Assembly (NCBI RefSeq): GCF_900162695.1
Contig: NZ_FUIH01000006.1
Coordinates: forward strand, 124,001 to 188,000
DNA length: 64,000 bases
Reading direction: 5' to 3'
Source of the DNA: Virgibacillus siamensis
GTDB taxonomy: Bacteria; Bacillota; Bacilli; Bacillales; Amphibacillaceae
Positions 16,418-24,136 of this stretch are shown here, piece after piece. Position 1 is the first letter of the stretch. Each line of letters starts with the position of its first letter. A program made the position numbers and the translations under genes. Below the pieces are notes generated by a model. That model was not told the DNA's origin and searched no databases. It saw nothing but the letters and a program-made list of their open reading frames with translations.

Positions 16418-16639
16418 GGACAGAATAAGCCACGTCCAGCTCCAGCGCCCAGCAACTAGCAAACTTCACACTTCTCACTACGATAAGTCAACATCGGTTC
16501 GCTTCCAGCTCACCGTGTTTCCTTTATCTCATTGTTGAAGGAAGATCGGCTAAAACCGCCGCTTTGCGCGGCAACGCCGACCCACCCTGCATGGCAGGGC
16601 GCAGTTTGTACGTTGCTAAACGGGCGCTTCCGCTTTTCC
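16418..16639 (-). repeat. dispersed Bacillaceae-type repeat element within the trp leader
   Basis: On the minus strand the segment begins GGAAAAGCGGAAGCGCCCG and ends GGGCGCTGGAGCTGGACGT...GTCC. GCGCCC and GGGCGC pair across the ends, and internal hairpins are present (e.g. CCGCGCAAAGCGGCGG). From memory, similar elements with these ends (AAGCGGAAGCGCC / GCGCTGGAGCTGGAC) are dispersed in Bacillus and relatives; this is recollection, not a search. It sits between T-box 2 and trpE, so it is part of the trp message. No reading frame with a ribosome site is seen. Confidence 0.5.
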
Positions 16640-16643
16640 AAAT

Positions 16644-16945
16644 AAAAAATCCTCTGCAAATGCATGGTATATGCATTTGCAGAGGACGGTTGTGACCGTG
16701 GTGCCACCTCATTTTGAAGAACAACATTCTTCATCTCTTTTCAGATACGTGCGAACCGGGGAGGGTCATCCCGGTTCTCAGATATCCTATCCGTGTAACG
16801 GCGGAGCACCGTGTTTCCCTACTGGTGTTCAGGAAACCTCTCGCAAGTCCATTCGGCTGTTATTCACGTACCGGTATTTCACCGCCACCGGCTCTCTGAA
16901 ACGCTGCAAAACAGCTTACTTCTCTTACTCAACGATTTAATCTAT
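16644..16945 (-). ncRNA. T-box riboswitch 2 (Trp, specifier UGG)
   Basis: Minus strand. Stem I includes AAGTAAGCTGTT and AACAGCCGAATGGACTT; the specifier is TGG at 16851-16849, preceded by GAA and followed by A. The T-box sequence GAGGTGGCACCACGG lies at 16710-16696. The terminator pairs TCCTCTGCAAATGCAT with ATGCATTTGCAGAGGA and ends in TTTTTTATTT. Uncharged tRNA-Trp would stabilise the antiterminator and allow trp transcription. Second of two tandem copies. Confidence 0.92.
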
Positions 16946-16962
16946 GAATTTTTTTTGGAATA

Positions 16963-17238
16963 CAAAAAGGCCCCCATCCATCGAAAGGACGGGGGACCCG
17001 TGGTGCCACCTTTATTAGCTGAAAATCAGCTCACTTTGGCAATATGAAGCACTGCTTCATATTTATCCCAATAACGATGGGATGGTCCGCCAAAGCCTAC
17101 TGTAAAAAACAAGTTCGGTTTGGGGCTCGGAAGTCCATTCATCTGTCCGCGACCATTGGCTTGCAGCAACCGCCAACTCTCTGAAGTGTCCCGACAGATT
17201 ACTAATCTTCGTCGTTGCCGTTCGTATAAAAGTTATTG
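16963..17238 (-). ncRNA. T-box riboswitch 1 (Trp, specifier UGG)
   Basis: Minus strand. Stem I contains GATTAGTAATCTG and ATGAATGGACTTCC; the specifier TGG is at 17137-17135 in the same GAA-TGG-A setting as T-box 2. The T-box sequence AGGTGGCACCACGG is at 17011-16998. The terminator pairs CCCCCGTCC with GGATGGGGG and ends in TTTTTG. It lies directly upstream of T-box 2, so both must be read through before trpE is transcribed. Confidence 0.93.
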
Positions 17239-17244
17239 GGAATA

Positions 17245-17273
17245 ATCATAGGGGAATTTGCTCCGAATGTCAA
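17245..17273 (-). promoter_or_regulatory. trp operon promoter
   Basis: TTGACA (17273-17268) and TATGAT (17250-17245) on the minus strand are exactly 17 bp apart, a near-consensus sigma-A promoter that begins the transcript just before T-box 1. Confidence 0.88.
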
Positions 17274-17377
17274 CACATTTTTAAGAAAAATTTTCAGACG
17301 GTCCATTTTTCACTGTTTCAAACAACCCTACTTGTGCTAAATTAGATATATATGATTTACATGAAGGAGTTCTGACG

Positions 17378-18487
17378 ATGGAAAAGAAAAAGGTCGGTAT
17401 TATTTTCGGCGGGAAATCCGCTGAGCACGAAGTTTCACTGCAATCAGCGAAAAATATTGTGGATGCAATTGATAAAGATAAATATGATGTTGTGCTGCTT
17501 GGAATTGATAAACAGGGTCAATGGCATATTAACGACGAATCATCCTACCTGATTAATGCGGAGAACCCGAAGCTGATCAGTCTGAACAAATCAAATGACA
17601 CGGTGGCAATTGTTCCGGGACAGGATCATAATCAACTGATTCATTCAGCAAATGCCGGGTTACTTGACCAGTTGGATGTGGTGTTCCCGATTGTCCACGG
17701 CACCCTTGGGGAAGATGGCAGCCTGCAGGGAATGATGCGCCTGGCGAATTTGCCGTTTGTCGGTTCGAGTGTTACCGGGTCTGCCGTGTGCATGGATAAG
17801 GATATTGCCAAACGTCTGTTGAAAGGTGCAGGCATCAATGTAGCAAAAGGAAAAGCATTTACAAGTTTTAACCGGAACAAAATTGAATTTGCCAGGTTGA
17901 AAGATGAACTTGGAGTCCCAATGTTTGTGAAACCGGCAAACCAAGGTTCGTCCGTTGGGGTAAGCAAAGTATCAGATGAGGCCGATTTTGAAAAAGCAGT
18001 GGATGAAGCGTTCCAATATGACCGTAAAATCATCATCGAAGAAACACTTATAGGACGTGAAGTGGAATGCTCGGTGCTCGGAAATGAGGACCCCGCCGCA
18101 TCTGTGCCGGGAGAAATTTTACCACAGACTGAATTTTATTCCTACGAATCGAAGTATATTGATGAAACCGGCGCGGAGCTGGAAATACCAGCAGATCTTC
18201 CGGAAGAAATCGTTGCAAAAATTCAGGAGGCTGCGATTGAAGCATTTCAGGCACTGGAATGTGAAGGGCTCGCACGTGTCGATTTCTTTTTAAAAGAGAA
18301 TGGGGAAGTGTATGTGAACGAAGTGAATACACTCCCGGGCTTCACAAAAATCAGCATGTATCCAAAACTGTGGGAAGTGAGCGGTATCCCGTATCCGGAA
18401 TTGATTAATCGCTTGATTGAACTGGCCATCGACCGCCACCAAAAATATAGTAATCTGAAAAGTGCTGTCTGGGAAGATGAATCATGA
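17378..18487 (+). CDS. ddl: D-alanine--D-alanine ligase
   Basis: A 369-aa ATP-grasp enzyme. GGKSAEHEVSLQSA at the N-terminus binds the first D-Ala, VKPANQGSSVGVSKV is the ATP loop, ARVDFFL and NEVNTLPGFTKISMYPKLW are the Mg-ATP and second-substrate motifs with the conserved E-x-N-x-x-P-G. It makes the D-Ala-D-Ala dipeptide for peptidoglycan. The residue in the GSSVGVSKV-to-EETLIGREVE interval that separates Y-type from F-type ligases (vancomycin or cycloserine behaviour) was not resolved. Monocistronic, ATG 17378 with AAGGAG upstream and a strong terminator downstream. Confidence 0.96.
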   Translation: MEKKKVGIIFGGKSAEHEVSLQSAKNIVDAIDKDKYDVVLLGIDKQGQWHINDESSYLINAENPKLISLNKSNDTVAIVPGQDHNQLIHSANAGLLDQLDVVFPIVHGTLGEDGSLQGMMRLANLPFVGSSVTGSAVCMDKDIAKRLLKGAGINVAKGKAFTSFNRNKIEFARLKDELGVPMFVKPANQGSSVGVSKVSDEADFEKAVDEAFQYDRKIIIEETLIGREVECSVLGNEDPAASVPGEILPQTEFYSYESKYIDETGAELEIPADLPEEIVAKIQEAAIEAFQALECEGLARVDFFLKENGEVYVNEVNTLPGFTKISMYPKLWEVSGIPYPELINRLIELAIDRHQKYSNLKSAVWEDES

Positions 18488-18493
18488 TAGATT

Positions 18494-18536
18494 GAAAGAC
18501 TGCAAAACGTTATGTTCGTTTTGTGGTCTTTTTTTA
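18494..18536 (+). terminator. terminator of ddl
   Basis: AAAGAC-tg-CAAAACG pairs with CGTTTTG-tg-GTCTTT around TTATGTT, followed by TTTTT. Confidence 0.85.
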
Positions 18537-18576
18537 ATAAGAAAAGTCGGAGTTGTGATGAGACTGTTAAGGTGGT

Positions 18577-18911
18577 ATATCAACCATCGATGCCTGGGAT
18601 TCAACCCCAGGAGCGAGGAATCAACCTTCGAAGGCTGGGAATCAACCTTTGAGAGCGAGGAATCGACCATCAAGGGCTGGGAATCAACCTTTGAGAGCGA
18701 GGAATCGACCATCAAGGGCTGGGAATCAACCTTTGAGAACGAGGAATCGACCATCAAGGGCTGGGAATCAACCTTTGAGAGCGAGGAATCGACCATCAAG
18801 GGCTGGGAATCAACCTTTGAGAGCGAGGAAACGACCATCAGGAGCAAGGAATCAACCCTCAAGAGCGAGAAATCAACCTTCAATGGTGAGGAATTGATCT
18901 TCGAGGCCTGA
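18577..18911. repeat. 21-bp tandem repeat locus, about sixteen units
   Basis: Sixteen units of 20-21 bp with consensus GAATCRACCWTYRAGRGCKRG fill the 18577-18911 stretch between ddl and the convergent nitroreductase gene. Two unit types alternate (aatcaacctttgagagcgag and aatcgaccatcaagggctgg), giving a 42-bp higher period that is nearly perfect in the middle and degenerates towards both ends. Because 21 is divisible by three, long frames open on both strands (e.g. repeated GWESTFESEESTIK), but none has a ribosome site in a credible place. Confidence 0.92.
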
Positions 18912-18971
18912 TCCTTCTTGATTGCGTATATCCTATTAGGCCGGGTGTCGAAAAAACAGCTTTTTCCGATT

Positions 18972-19003
18972 CTAAAAAGAGCGCCAGGCAAATCTGACGC
19001 TCT
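18972..19003 (-). terminator. terminator of the nitroreductase gene
   Basis: Minus strand AGAGCG-t-CAG and CTG-g-CGCTCT form a stem around a 6-nt loop followed by TTTTTAG, 7 bases after the stop codon. Confidence 0.75.
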
Positions 19004-19009
19004 TCAAGT

Positions 19010-19570
19010 CTACGCTTTAAATGTTGTGAATTTGTCTGAAACTGGTATTCTGTCTTTTTTGACTGGTGCTTCATCGAAATAACCGAGATGGAGGAAGCCG
19101 GCGATTTTTTCATGTTCCCCGACATTTAAAATCTCTTTCACTGCCGGATCATAAATATGCGGATTTGTTTTCCAGACAACGCCGAGTTTCTGCTCCCAGG
19201 CGAGCAGCCAGAAGTTCTGAATCATGCAGGCTGTCGCGCCGAAGTTTTCATCCCACTGTTTCTGATTATCCGGTACGTCCATGACAACAACTAGGAATGC
19301 GGTTGGTTCATTCAGGTATTGACGGCGGTTTTCCTGCCGTTCTTCCGGATATGTGGCAGCGACTTTTTCGGCGAATGCTTCCTTTTCATCCGGTCCGACA
19401 AAAATAAATCTCCACGGCTGCCGCATTCCGTGGGTAGGTGCCCAGCTTGCATCTTCCAACAGTTCCAATACTGTTTCTTCGGTAACCGGTTTATTGTTAT
19501 AGCCTTTTTTGACTGCACGGCGTTCACGGATGACCGTCGCCAAAGCTGTGGATTGCTTTGTATTTTCCAT
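19010..19570 (-). CDS. nitroreductase family protein
   Basis: A 186-aa FMN-dependent nitroreductase-fold protein. RERRAVKKGYNNKPV is the N-terminal FMN-phosphate motif (RRxxxxY), followed by APTHGMRQPWRFIFV and a C-terminal GFLHLGYFDE. The family reduces nitro groups, quinones or enones with NAD(P)H; the substrate here is unknown. ATG 19570 is preferred: AAGGGGAG lies 5 bases upstream, and the ATG at 19588 is before that site. Single gene, convergent with ddl. Confidence 0.88.
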   Translation of the reverse strand: MENTKQSTALATVIRERRAVKKGYNNKPVTEETVLELLEDASWAPTHGMRQPWRFIFVGPDEKEAFAEKVAATYPEERQENRRQYLNEPTAFLVVVMDVPDNQKQWDENFGATACMIQNFWLLAWEQKLGVVWKTNPHIYDPAVKEILNVGEHEKIAGFLHLGYFDEAPVKKDRIPVSDKFTTFKA

Positions 19571-19688
19571 TTTATCTCCCCTTGCCATGATAATTGAAAA
19601 CTATTATCAATTAAATTGTAGCCAATTACGTATAATAAATCAATATGAGTGATTGTGAAAATTAGAAGAACCATTTTCATCCCTATAC

Positions 19689-19732
19689 TGTGATGATTGT
19701 CACGGCAGGTGTTTGTGAACTTTTGCTATACT
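19689..19732 (+). promoter_or_regulatory. FNR/CRP-type box and activator-dependent promoter of the cupin gene
   Basis: TGTGA-tgattg-TCACG (19689-19704) matches the TGTGA-N6-TCAC(A/T) box of Fnr except for the last base. The -10 TATACT is at 19727-19732 and no -35 hexamer exists, the bases at the -35 position being GGCAGG. The box centre (19696.5) is about 42 bp before the expected start, the class II activator position. Confidence 0.55.
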
Positions 19733-19772
19733 GAATTTACGTATCAAATTATTAGCGAAAGGCAGTGAAAAA

Positions 19773-20063
19773 ATGCAGTTAATCCCATTAGATCATTCAG
19801 TTGAAAAATCAAAGCAAACATCCAAAATCTTCAGGGAGGAGGGTCGCGAAATCATGCATCTCAAACTAAAAGCCGGCGAGGAAATAAAAGAGCATGATTC
19901 ACCAAAATATGTATTCATTTTTGTTAAGAGCGGTGAAGTGTCTTTTACGGTAAATGGTGAGGAGCAGGTGATCAATACTGAGAAGGTATTGTACATGGAA
20001 CCTAATGAGCGCCATGCCCTTAAGGCGTTAACAGACGTGTCCATCCTCGTTATGAAATGCTGA
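19773..20063 (+). CDS. small cupin-domain protein
   Basis: A 96-aa single-domain beta-barrel protein. Strand pattern and motif remnants fit a cupin: GEEIKEHDSPKYVFIFVKSGEVSFTVNGEE, then LYMEPNERHALKAL. Only one histidine-rich half is complete (E-H in the first motif; E-R-H in the second), so metal binding is possible but reduced. Function unknown; small cupins act as sensors, isomerases or dioxygenases. The upstream FNR-like box suggests expression under low oxygen. Monocistronic; 58 bases before the deaminase gene. Confidence 0.75.
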   Translation: MQLIPLDHSVEKSKQTSKIFREEGREIMHLKLKAGEEIKEHDSPKYVFIFVKSGEVSFTVNGEEQVINTEKVLYMEPNERHALKALTDVSILVMKC

Positions 20064-20121
20064 TTGGTTTAGACATTTTGCATTTGTCCGTGTAAAATGC
20101 AGATAAAAAGGAGGACACAAG

Positions 20122-20574
20122 TTGGATAAGTTTATGCAGCGGGCCGTTGAACTGGCGGCTGAAAATGTTCGGGATGGCGGGCAGCCTTTTGGTGCAGTTT
20201 TGGTGAAGGACAATCAGATCGTAACAGAAGGTGTGAATGAACTGCACAGGCATTTTGATGTCAGCGGGCATGCCGAAATGCTTGCAATCAGACGTGCACA
20301 GGAAAAATTGGAAGTACCTGCAATGGAAGGCTATACGATGTATGCAAGTGGTGAGCCTTGCCCGATGTGTCTGACTGCAATGGAATTTGCGGGAATTGAT
20401 AATGTATATTATTGTGCAACGGTTGATGACGCGAGTGACGCCGGCCTTGGAAAATCAAAAGAAATTTATGAAGACCTGACGAAACCAAAAGAGGAACGCC
20501 ACTTAAACATGATTCATATGCCTTTGGAAGAGGGGCAGGAGAATCCGATGAAGTTGTGGAAAGACAAATCCTGA
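20122..20574 (+). CDS. nucleoside/guanine deaminase family protein
   Basis: A 150-aa zinc deaminase of the cytidine deaminase-like fold. HAE (residues ~53-55, in SGHAEMLAIRRA) and PCPMC (in GEPCPMCLTAMEF) supply the zinc ligands and the catalytic glutamate. Overall length, the N-terminal MQRAVELAAENVRDGGQPFGAV, and the C-terminal tail match the guanine deaminase GuaD of Bacillus better than tRNA adenosine deaminase TadA. Start is TTG 20122 with AAGGAGG 7 bases upstream. Guanine deaminase converts guanine to xanthine in purine salvage. Confidence 0.85.
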   Translation: MDKFMQRAVELAAENVRDGGQPFGAVLVKDNQIVTEGVNELHRHFDVSGHAEMLAIRRAQEKLEVPAMEGYTMYASGEPCPMCLTAMEFAGIDNVYYCATVDDASDAGLGKSKEIYEDLTKPKEERHLNMIHMPLEEGQENPMKLWKDKS

Positions 20575-20575
20575 T

Positions 20576-20604
20576 TTGACAGCGATCCGTCAAGTCGCTA
20601 TGAT
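20576..20604 (+). promoter_or_regulatory. promoter of the first ABC-F gene
   Basis: TTGACA (20576-20581) and TATGAT (20599-20604) are separated by 17 bp. The transcript would have a ~215-base leader before the ABC-F start. Confidence 0.85.
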
Positions 20605-20621
20605 AAAAGAAATGAAATGAA

Positions 20622-20826
20622 AAAGGAGGACATATCCGACAATGAAGTAAACCGCGTATTTCCAAGAAGTTTGAATGGAACTCAAACGACGTTTCTGCCT
20701 GCATGAAACGATGGGATACGTGTGTGCTTATACCGGATAGTCTTTTTATATGTTACGGATTGGTATATCCATATGTCCATGTTGATTGTTCTCAGGCAGA
20801 GACCGATTTCATGGGGGTATGGATAT
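20622..20826 (+). promoter_or_regulatory. structured leader of the ABC-F gene with start-site-sequestering hairpin
   Basis: AAGGAGG (20623-20629) precedes a two-codon frame ATG-AAG-TAA (20642-20650). CGTTTC/GAAACG (20690-20710) makes a hairpin. ATATCCATA (20765-20773) pairs perfectly with TATGGATAT (20818-20826) and, inside it, CCATG with CATGG, burying the GGGGG ribosome site and the start codon. TCTGCCTG (20694-20701) can pair with CAGGCAGA (20793-20800) in the loop of that hairpin. This is the layout of translational attenuation seen with antibiotic-induced genes; the inducer is unknown. Confidence 0.55.
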
Positions 20827-22603
20827 GTTTATTTTTAAGGCAAATAATCTTACAAAAGATTGGAACGGTGTACCACTTTTTAAAAATGTTGATCTCGAAT
20901 TGAAAGAAGGGGAGCATGCGGCATTGTTCGGTCGGAATGGTGTCGGAAAAACAACACTGCTCAACGGACTCCTGGATAAAATAGAGTTTGATGCCGGGTC
21001 AGTAAAACGGTTTGTTCCAGCCAATCAGTGGGGGCTGTTGGAACAGGAACCACTAGTTTCACCGCATATTACTGCCATGGAGTTTGTGCAAAGTGTTTCT
21101 CGTGAACGGTATCAATTGAAAAAAGAACTGGAAAGAATACAAGAGCAGCCTGAGTTTGACATGGATACGTATAGTGAGGTTTATAATCAATTTTTGGATT
21201 TGGATGGTTATCAGCTGCAGCCGGAAGCAGAGGCAGCTCTTCATCAAGTGAATTTGGACCAGGCTGTATGGAACAGTATGTATCAGCAGCTCAGCGGCGG
21301 TCAAAAAACCCGGGTCCAACTTGCCCGTCTTATACTGGAACGGCCGGATTGCATTGTGATGGATGAGCCAACCAACCATCTGGATCAAGAAACGATTGAA
21401 TGGCTGGAGGGCTGGATCGCCGGGTATTCCGGTGCTGTCCTTTATGTGTCGCATGACCGGCTGTTTCTGGATCGGACGGCAGATGCGATATATGAGTTGA
21501 ATGCCGATGGGTGCAAACGGTATGAAGGCGGGTATACCGCATATCGCGAACAAAAGGAAGTGGAGTGGAAGACACAGGAAGCGCAATACCGAAAACAGGA
21601 GCAACAGCGTAAAGAACTTATGCAGACCATCCAAAATTATCAGAAGTGGTTCCATCAGGCACATAAGGCGGCAGGGCAGGATGATTTTGCCCGGGCTAAG
21701 GCGAAGAAAAATGTTTCCCGGTTTAAAGCGAAGGAAAAGGAATTGGAAAGGCTGGATCAGAAAAAAGTGGAAAAACCGGAATCAGATAAGAAGGTGAATT
21801 TCCGGTTGGATAACGGCAATTTTTCGGCAAAACGGTTTTTGCATGTGGAAGATATGTCTTTTTCCTATGTCAAGGAAACGTCATTATTTTCCGGGTTAAA
21901 TATGTCCGTCTATCGCGGCGATCGTGTTGGTGTTATTGGTCCAAATGGATCGGGAAAGTCAACACTGCTTAAGTTGATGACAGGTCAAATTCCACCTGGT
22001 CACGGAATCATTAAGCAAAATCCGCAGACCAAAATCGGTTACTTTGCTCAGGAACTTGATAATTTGGATAATGACACGAGTATATTGGACAGCATGCTGG
22101 AATTGCCCGGGATGACACAATCAGAAGCACGGACCATTCTTGGCTGTTTTCTGTTTTCCAGAGAGACGGTTTTTAAAAAAATTTCCGCACTTAGCATGGG
22201 GGAGAAATGCCGCGTTGCTTTTATCCGCTTATATTTCAGTGATGCAAACCTGCTTGTACTTGATGAACCAACGAATTTTTTGGATGTGGATACAAGGGAG
22301 ATTGTAGAGGATGTTCTGATGGCATATCCCGGAGCATTGATTGTGGTATCACATGACAGATATTTAATCCGGAAAATTGCCAATAGGATTCTGGATCTCG
22401 GGGAGACGCATTTAGTGGATTATGAAGGTACGTTTGATGAATATGACATACACTTGAAAAATCCGGATAGGGTTCCGGAAAAAGTGAGGGAACTTAAGCT
22501 TCGTCTGACACAATTGATGGGAAAAGAGGCATCAACGGATGAGGAGCAGGAGCAGATCCTGCAGGAAATCCGGACAATTAATCAAACGCTTGATGAATTG
22601 TAA
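20825..22603 (+). CDS. ABC-F family ATPase (ribosome-associated, possible antibiotic resistance)
   Basis: A 592-aa protein with two ABC domains and no membrane segment. The first has GRNGVGKT, LSGGQKTRVQLARL and CIVMDEPTNHLD; the second has GPNGSGKS, LSMGEKCRVAFIRL and LLVLDEPTNFLD. Between them lies a charged coiled region (~240-320), the interdomain linker that reaches into the ribosome in this family. The C-terminal tail is helical. ABC-F proteins displace antibiotics or stalled states from the ribosome; the regulated leader points to the antibiotic-resistance type. ATG 20825 is chosen for GGGGG 7 bases upstream; earlier in-frame ATG codons lack a site. Confidence 0.88.
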   Translation: MFIFKANNLTKDWNGVPLFKNVDLELKEGEHAALFGRNGVGKTTLLNGLLDKIEFDAGSVKRFVPANQWGLLEQEPLVSPHITAMEFVQSVSRERYQLKKELERIQEQPEFDMDTYSEVYNQFLDLDGYQLQPEAEAALHQVNLDQAVWNSMYQQLSGGQKTRVQLARLILERPDCIVMDEPTNHLDQETIEWLEGWIAGYSGAVLYVSHDRLFLDRTADAIYELNADGCKRYEGGYTAYREQKEVEWKTQEAQYRKQEQQRKELMQTIQNYQKWFHQAHKAAGQDDFARAKAKKNVSRFKAKEKELERLDQKKVEKPESDKKVNFRLDNGNFSAKRFLHVEDMSFSYVKETSLFSGLNMSVYRGDRVGVIGPNGSGKSTLLKLMTGQIPPGHGIIKQNPQTKIGYFAQELDNLDNDTSILDSMLELPGMTQSEARTILGCFLFSRETVFKKISALSMGEKCRVAFIRLYFSDANLLVLDEPTNFLDVDTREIVEDVLMAYPGALIVVSHDRYLIRKIANRILDLGETHLVDYEGTFDEYDIHLKNPDRVPEKVRELKLRLTQLMGKEASTDEEQEQILQEIRTINQTLDEL

Positions 22604-22650
22604 TAACATCATGATAATGGAACATAAAGAACCGCTTTTGGAGGGTTATG

Positions 22651-23514
22651 ATGCATACTTTAATTCAAACCGCACTGCATGAGGCTGGAGATTATACAAA
22701 ACCATTCAATATAAAACAGTCGCATGGCGGATCCATCAATGAAAGTTATTTTGTCGAGACAGAACAGCAAAAATATTTTATAAAATTCCATCCCGATGCT
22801 CCTGATCGATTTTTTGAATTGGAAGCGAAAGGGCTTGAACTGATTAACGGGACGAACTCTATATCTGTCCCGGATGTATTGGCATATTCCGACGTAAAAG
22901 GAAGCGCCTATTTGGTGCTCGAGTGGGTGGAAGGTACGAAAAAACCTCAAACTGAAGCATTGCTGGGCGACCGGATTGCACAGATGCATCAGGCAACCGG
23001 CAAGCAGCATGGCTTTCCGGACGATACATTTATCGGGCTGCTGCCACAGCCAAATGGATTGTTCGATAACTGGCTTCAGTATTACCGTGACCGACGGCTG
23101 TCTGCCCAATTGAAACTGGGGATTGATCGGAATAGGATGACAGGCAACCGGCGCATACGAATGGAGAAATTAATTGACAATCTCCATAACTGGGTTCCGG
23201 ATGACGTTGCACCTTCTTATCTGCATGGCGACTTATGGGGAGGAAACTGGCTGACAGGCAAGGATGGCGAGCCATATGTTATTGATCCGTCATTTCTTTT
23301 TGGCGATCGTCATTTTGAACTGGCATTTACCGAATTGTTCGGCGGTTATTCAGCGGATTTCTATCAGGCTTACAAAAAAAGATTTCCAGTCATGCGGGAT
23401 TATGAGGATATAAAGCCGCTGTATCAGCTCTATTATCTGCTCGTTCACCTGAACATTTTCGGTGAAATGTACGGCGGGGCAGTTGATGCTATATTGAAAC
23501 GATATGCCGGCTGA
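22651..23514 (+). CDS. fructosamine kinase family protein
   Basis: A 287-aa protein of the aminoglycoside phosphotransferase fold. HGGSINESYFVET is the nucleotide-binding loop, YFIKFHP holds the ATP lysine, YLHGDLWGGNWL is the catalytic HGD-x-x-x-x-N loop, and PYVIDPSFLFGDRHFELAF carries the metal aspartate (D-P-S) typical of the fructosamine-3-kinase group. It phosphorylates ketosamines on glycated amines or proteins to release the sugar. ATG 22651 (5 bases after GGAGGG) is preferred to 22648. It follows the ABC-F gene by 47 bases. Confidence 0.88.
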   Translation: MHTLIQTALHEAGDYTKPFNIKQSHGGSINESYFVETEQQKYFIKFHPDAPDRFFELEAKGLELINGTNSISVPDVLAYSDVKGSAYLVLEWVEGTKKPQTEALLGDRIAQMHQATGKQHGFPDDTFIGLLPQPNGLFDNWLQYYRDRRLSAQLKLGIDRNRMTGNRRIRMEKLIDNLHNWVPDDVAPSYLHGDLWGGNWLTGKDGEPYVIDPSFLFGDRHFELAFTELFGGYSADFYQAYKKRFPVMRDYEDIKPLYQLYYLLVHLNIFGEMYGGAVDAILKRYAG

Positions 23515-23598
23515 CACCAATAATGAATTTTGTCACACCCCGTACAGTGAGAAATGATGTATGATAGGATTGGAAGTAGCTCGCTGGGGGTAACGATC

Positions 23599-24051
23599 GT
23601 GACTTTTTATGATTTGCTTGTTTTTATACATGTTTTTTCAGCCATATTGGGACTTGGTCCGGGCTTTGTAATGATTTATATCGTAACAAAAGCAACTAAT
23701 TTAACGGAATTGAAACATGCCTATATCATTCGGAACAGACTGCATATTTTTGTGATGACGGGTGGAACATTGCTTTTGGTCACCGGTTTATGGATGGGAT
23801 TTTTGCATAATCATCTGTTCCAGCAAGGGTGGTATGTAACAAGTCTTATTCTTTATTTGATTGCGCTTGGGTTTGGCCCGACTGTCTTGTCACCTAGATC
23901 CAAACCAATAAAAACATTACTGGAAAACTCGAATGGGGATGTGATACCACCGGAATATTTCATCCTTTCCAAAAAACTATTCATCTTTGAACGGATTGAA
24001 AATAGCTTGTTTTTGATTGTGATTGCTTTGATGATCTTGAAGCCTTTTTGA
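23599..24051 (+). CDS. DUF2269-type integral membrane protein
   Basis: A 150-aa protein with four transmembrane helices (about residues 4-26, 48-70, 78-97 and 128-148). TFYDLLVFIHVFSAILGLGP and the second-helix HIFVMTGGTLLLVTGLWMG match the DUF2269 pattern with a conserved membrane histidine. Function unknown. GTG 23599 is preferred, because the longer frame starting at 23554 would begin over a probable -10 element (TATGAT, 23560-23565) and lacks a ribosome site; GGGGG lies 8 bases before the GTG. Confidence 0.7.
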   Translation: MTFYDLLVFIHVFSAILGLGPGFVMIYIVTKATNLTELKHAYIIRNRLHIFVMTGGTLLLVTGLWMGFLHNHLFQQGWYVTSLILYLIALGFGPTVLSPRSKPIKTLLENSNGDVIPPEYFILSKKLFIFERIENSLFLIVIALMILKPF

Positions 24052-24136
24052 GTGTTGGAAATCGCATTGTTATTTTGTTGGTTGTTCCGAAATGGGTGAA
24101 GGATTTTTATAGTTGATCAAGGGAAGGACGATGAAT

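Noticed and set aside
16510..17047. Small frames in the trp leader (e.g. 16510-16734 minus, 16671-16940 plus)
   Set aside because: They are within T-boxes and the repeat element and lack ribosome sites and conservation.
18577..18911. Possible CRISPR array (many evenly spaced repeats)
   Set aside because: Units are contiguous, with no unique spacers between repeats, 21-bp units instead of 24-40, and no cas genes nearby. It is a tandem repeat.
18462..18991. Open frames on both strands across the 18.6-kb array
   Set aside because: The period of 21 is divisible by three, so frames open by construction; none has a proper ribosome site, and the products are pure repeats.
20703..20903. 66-residue ORF as a leader peptide of the first ABC-F gene
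   Set aside because: It has no ribosome site and runs into the ABC-F gene in another frame. The ATG-AAG-TAA minimal ORF is a better, though weak, candidate.
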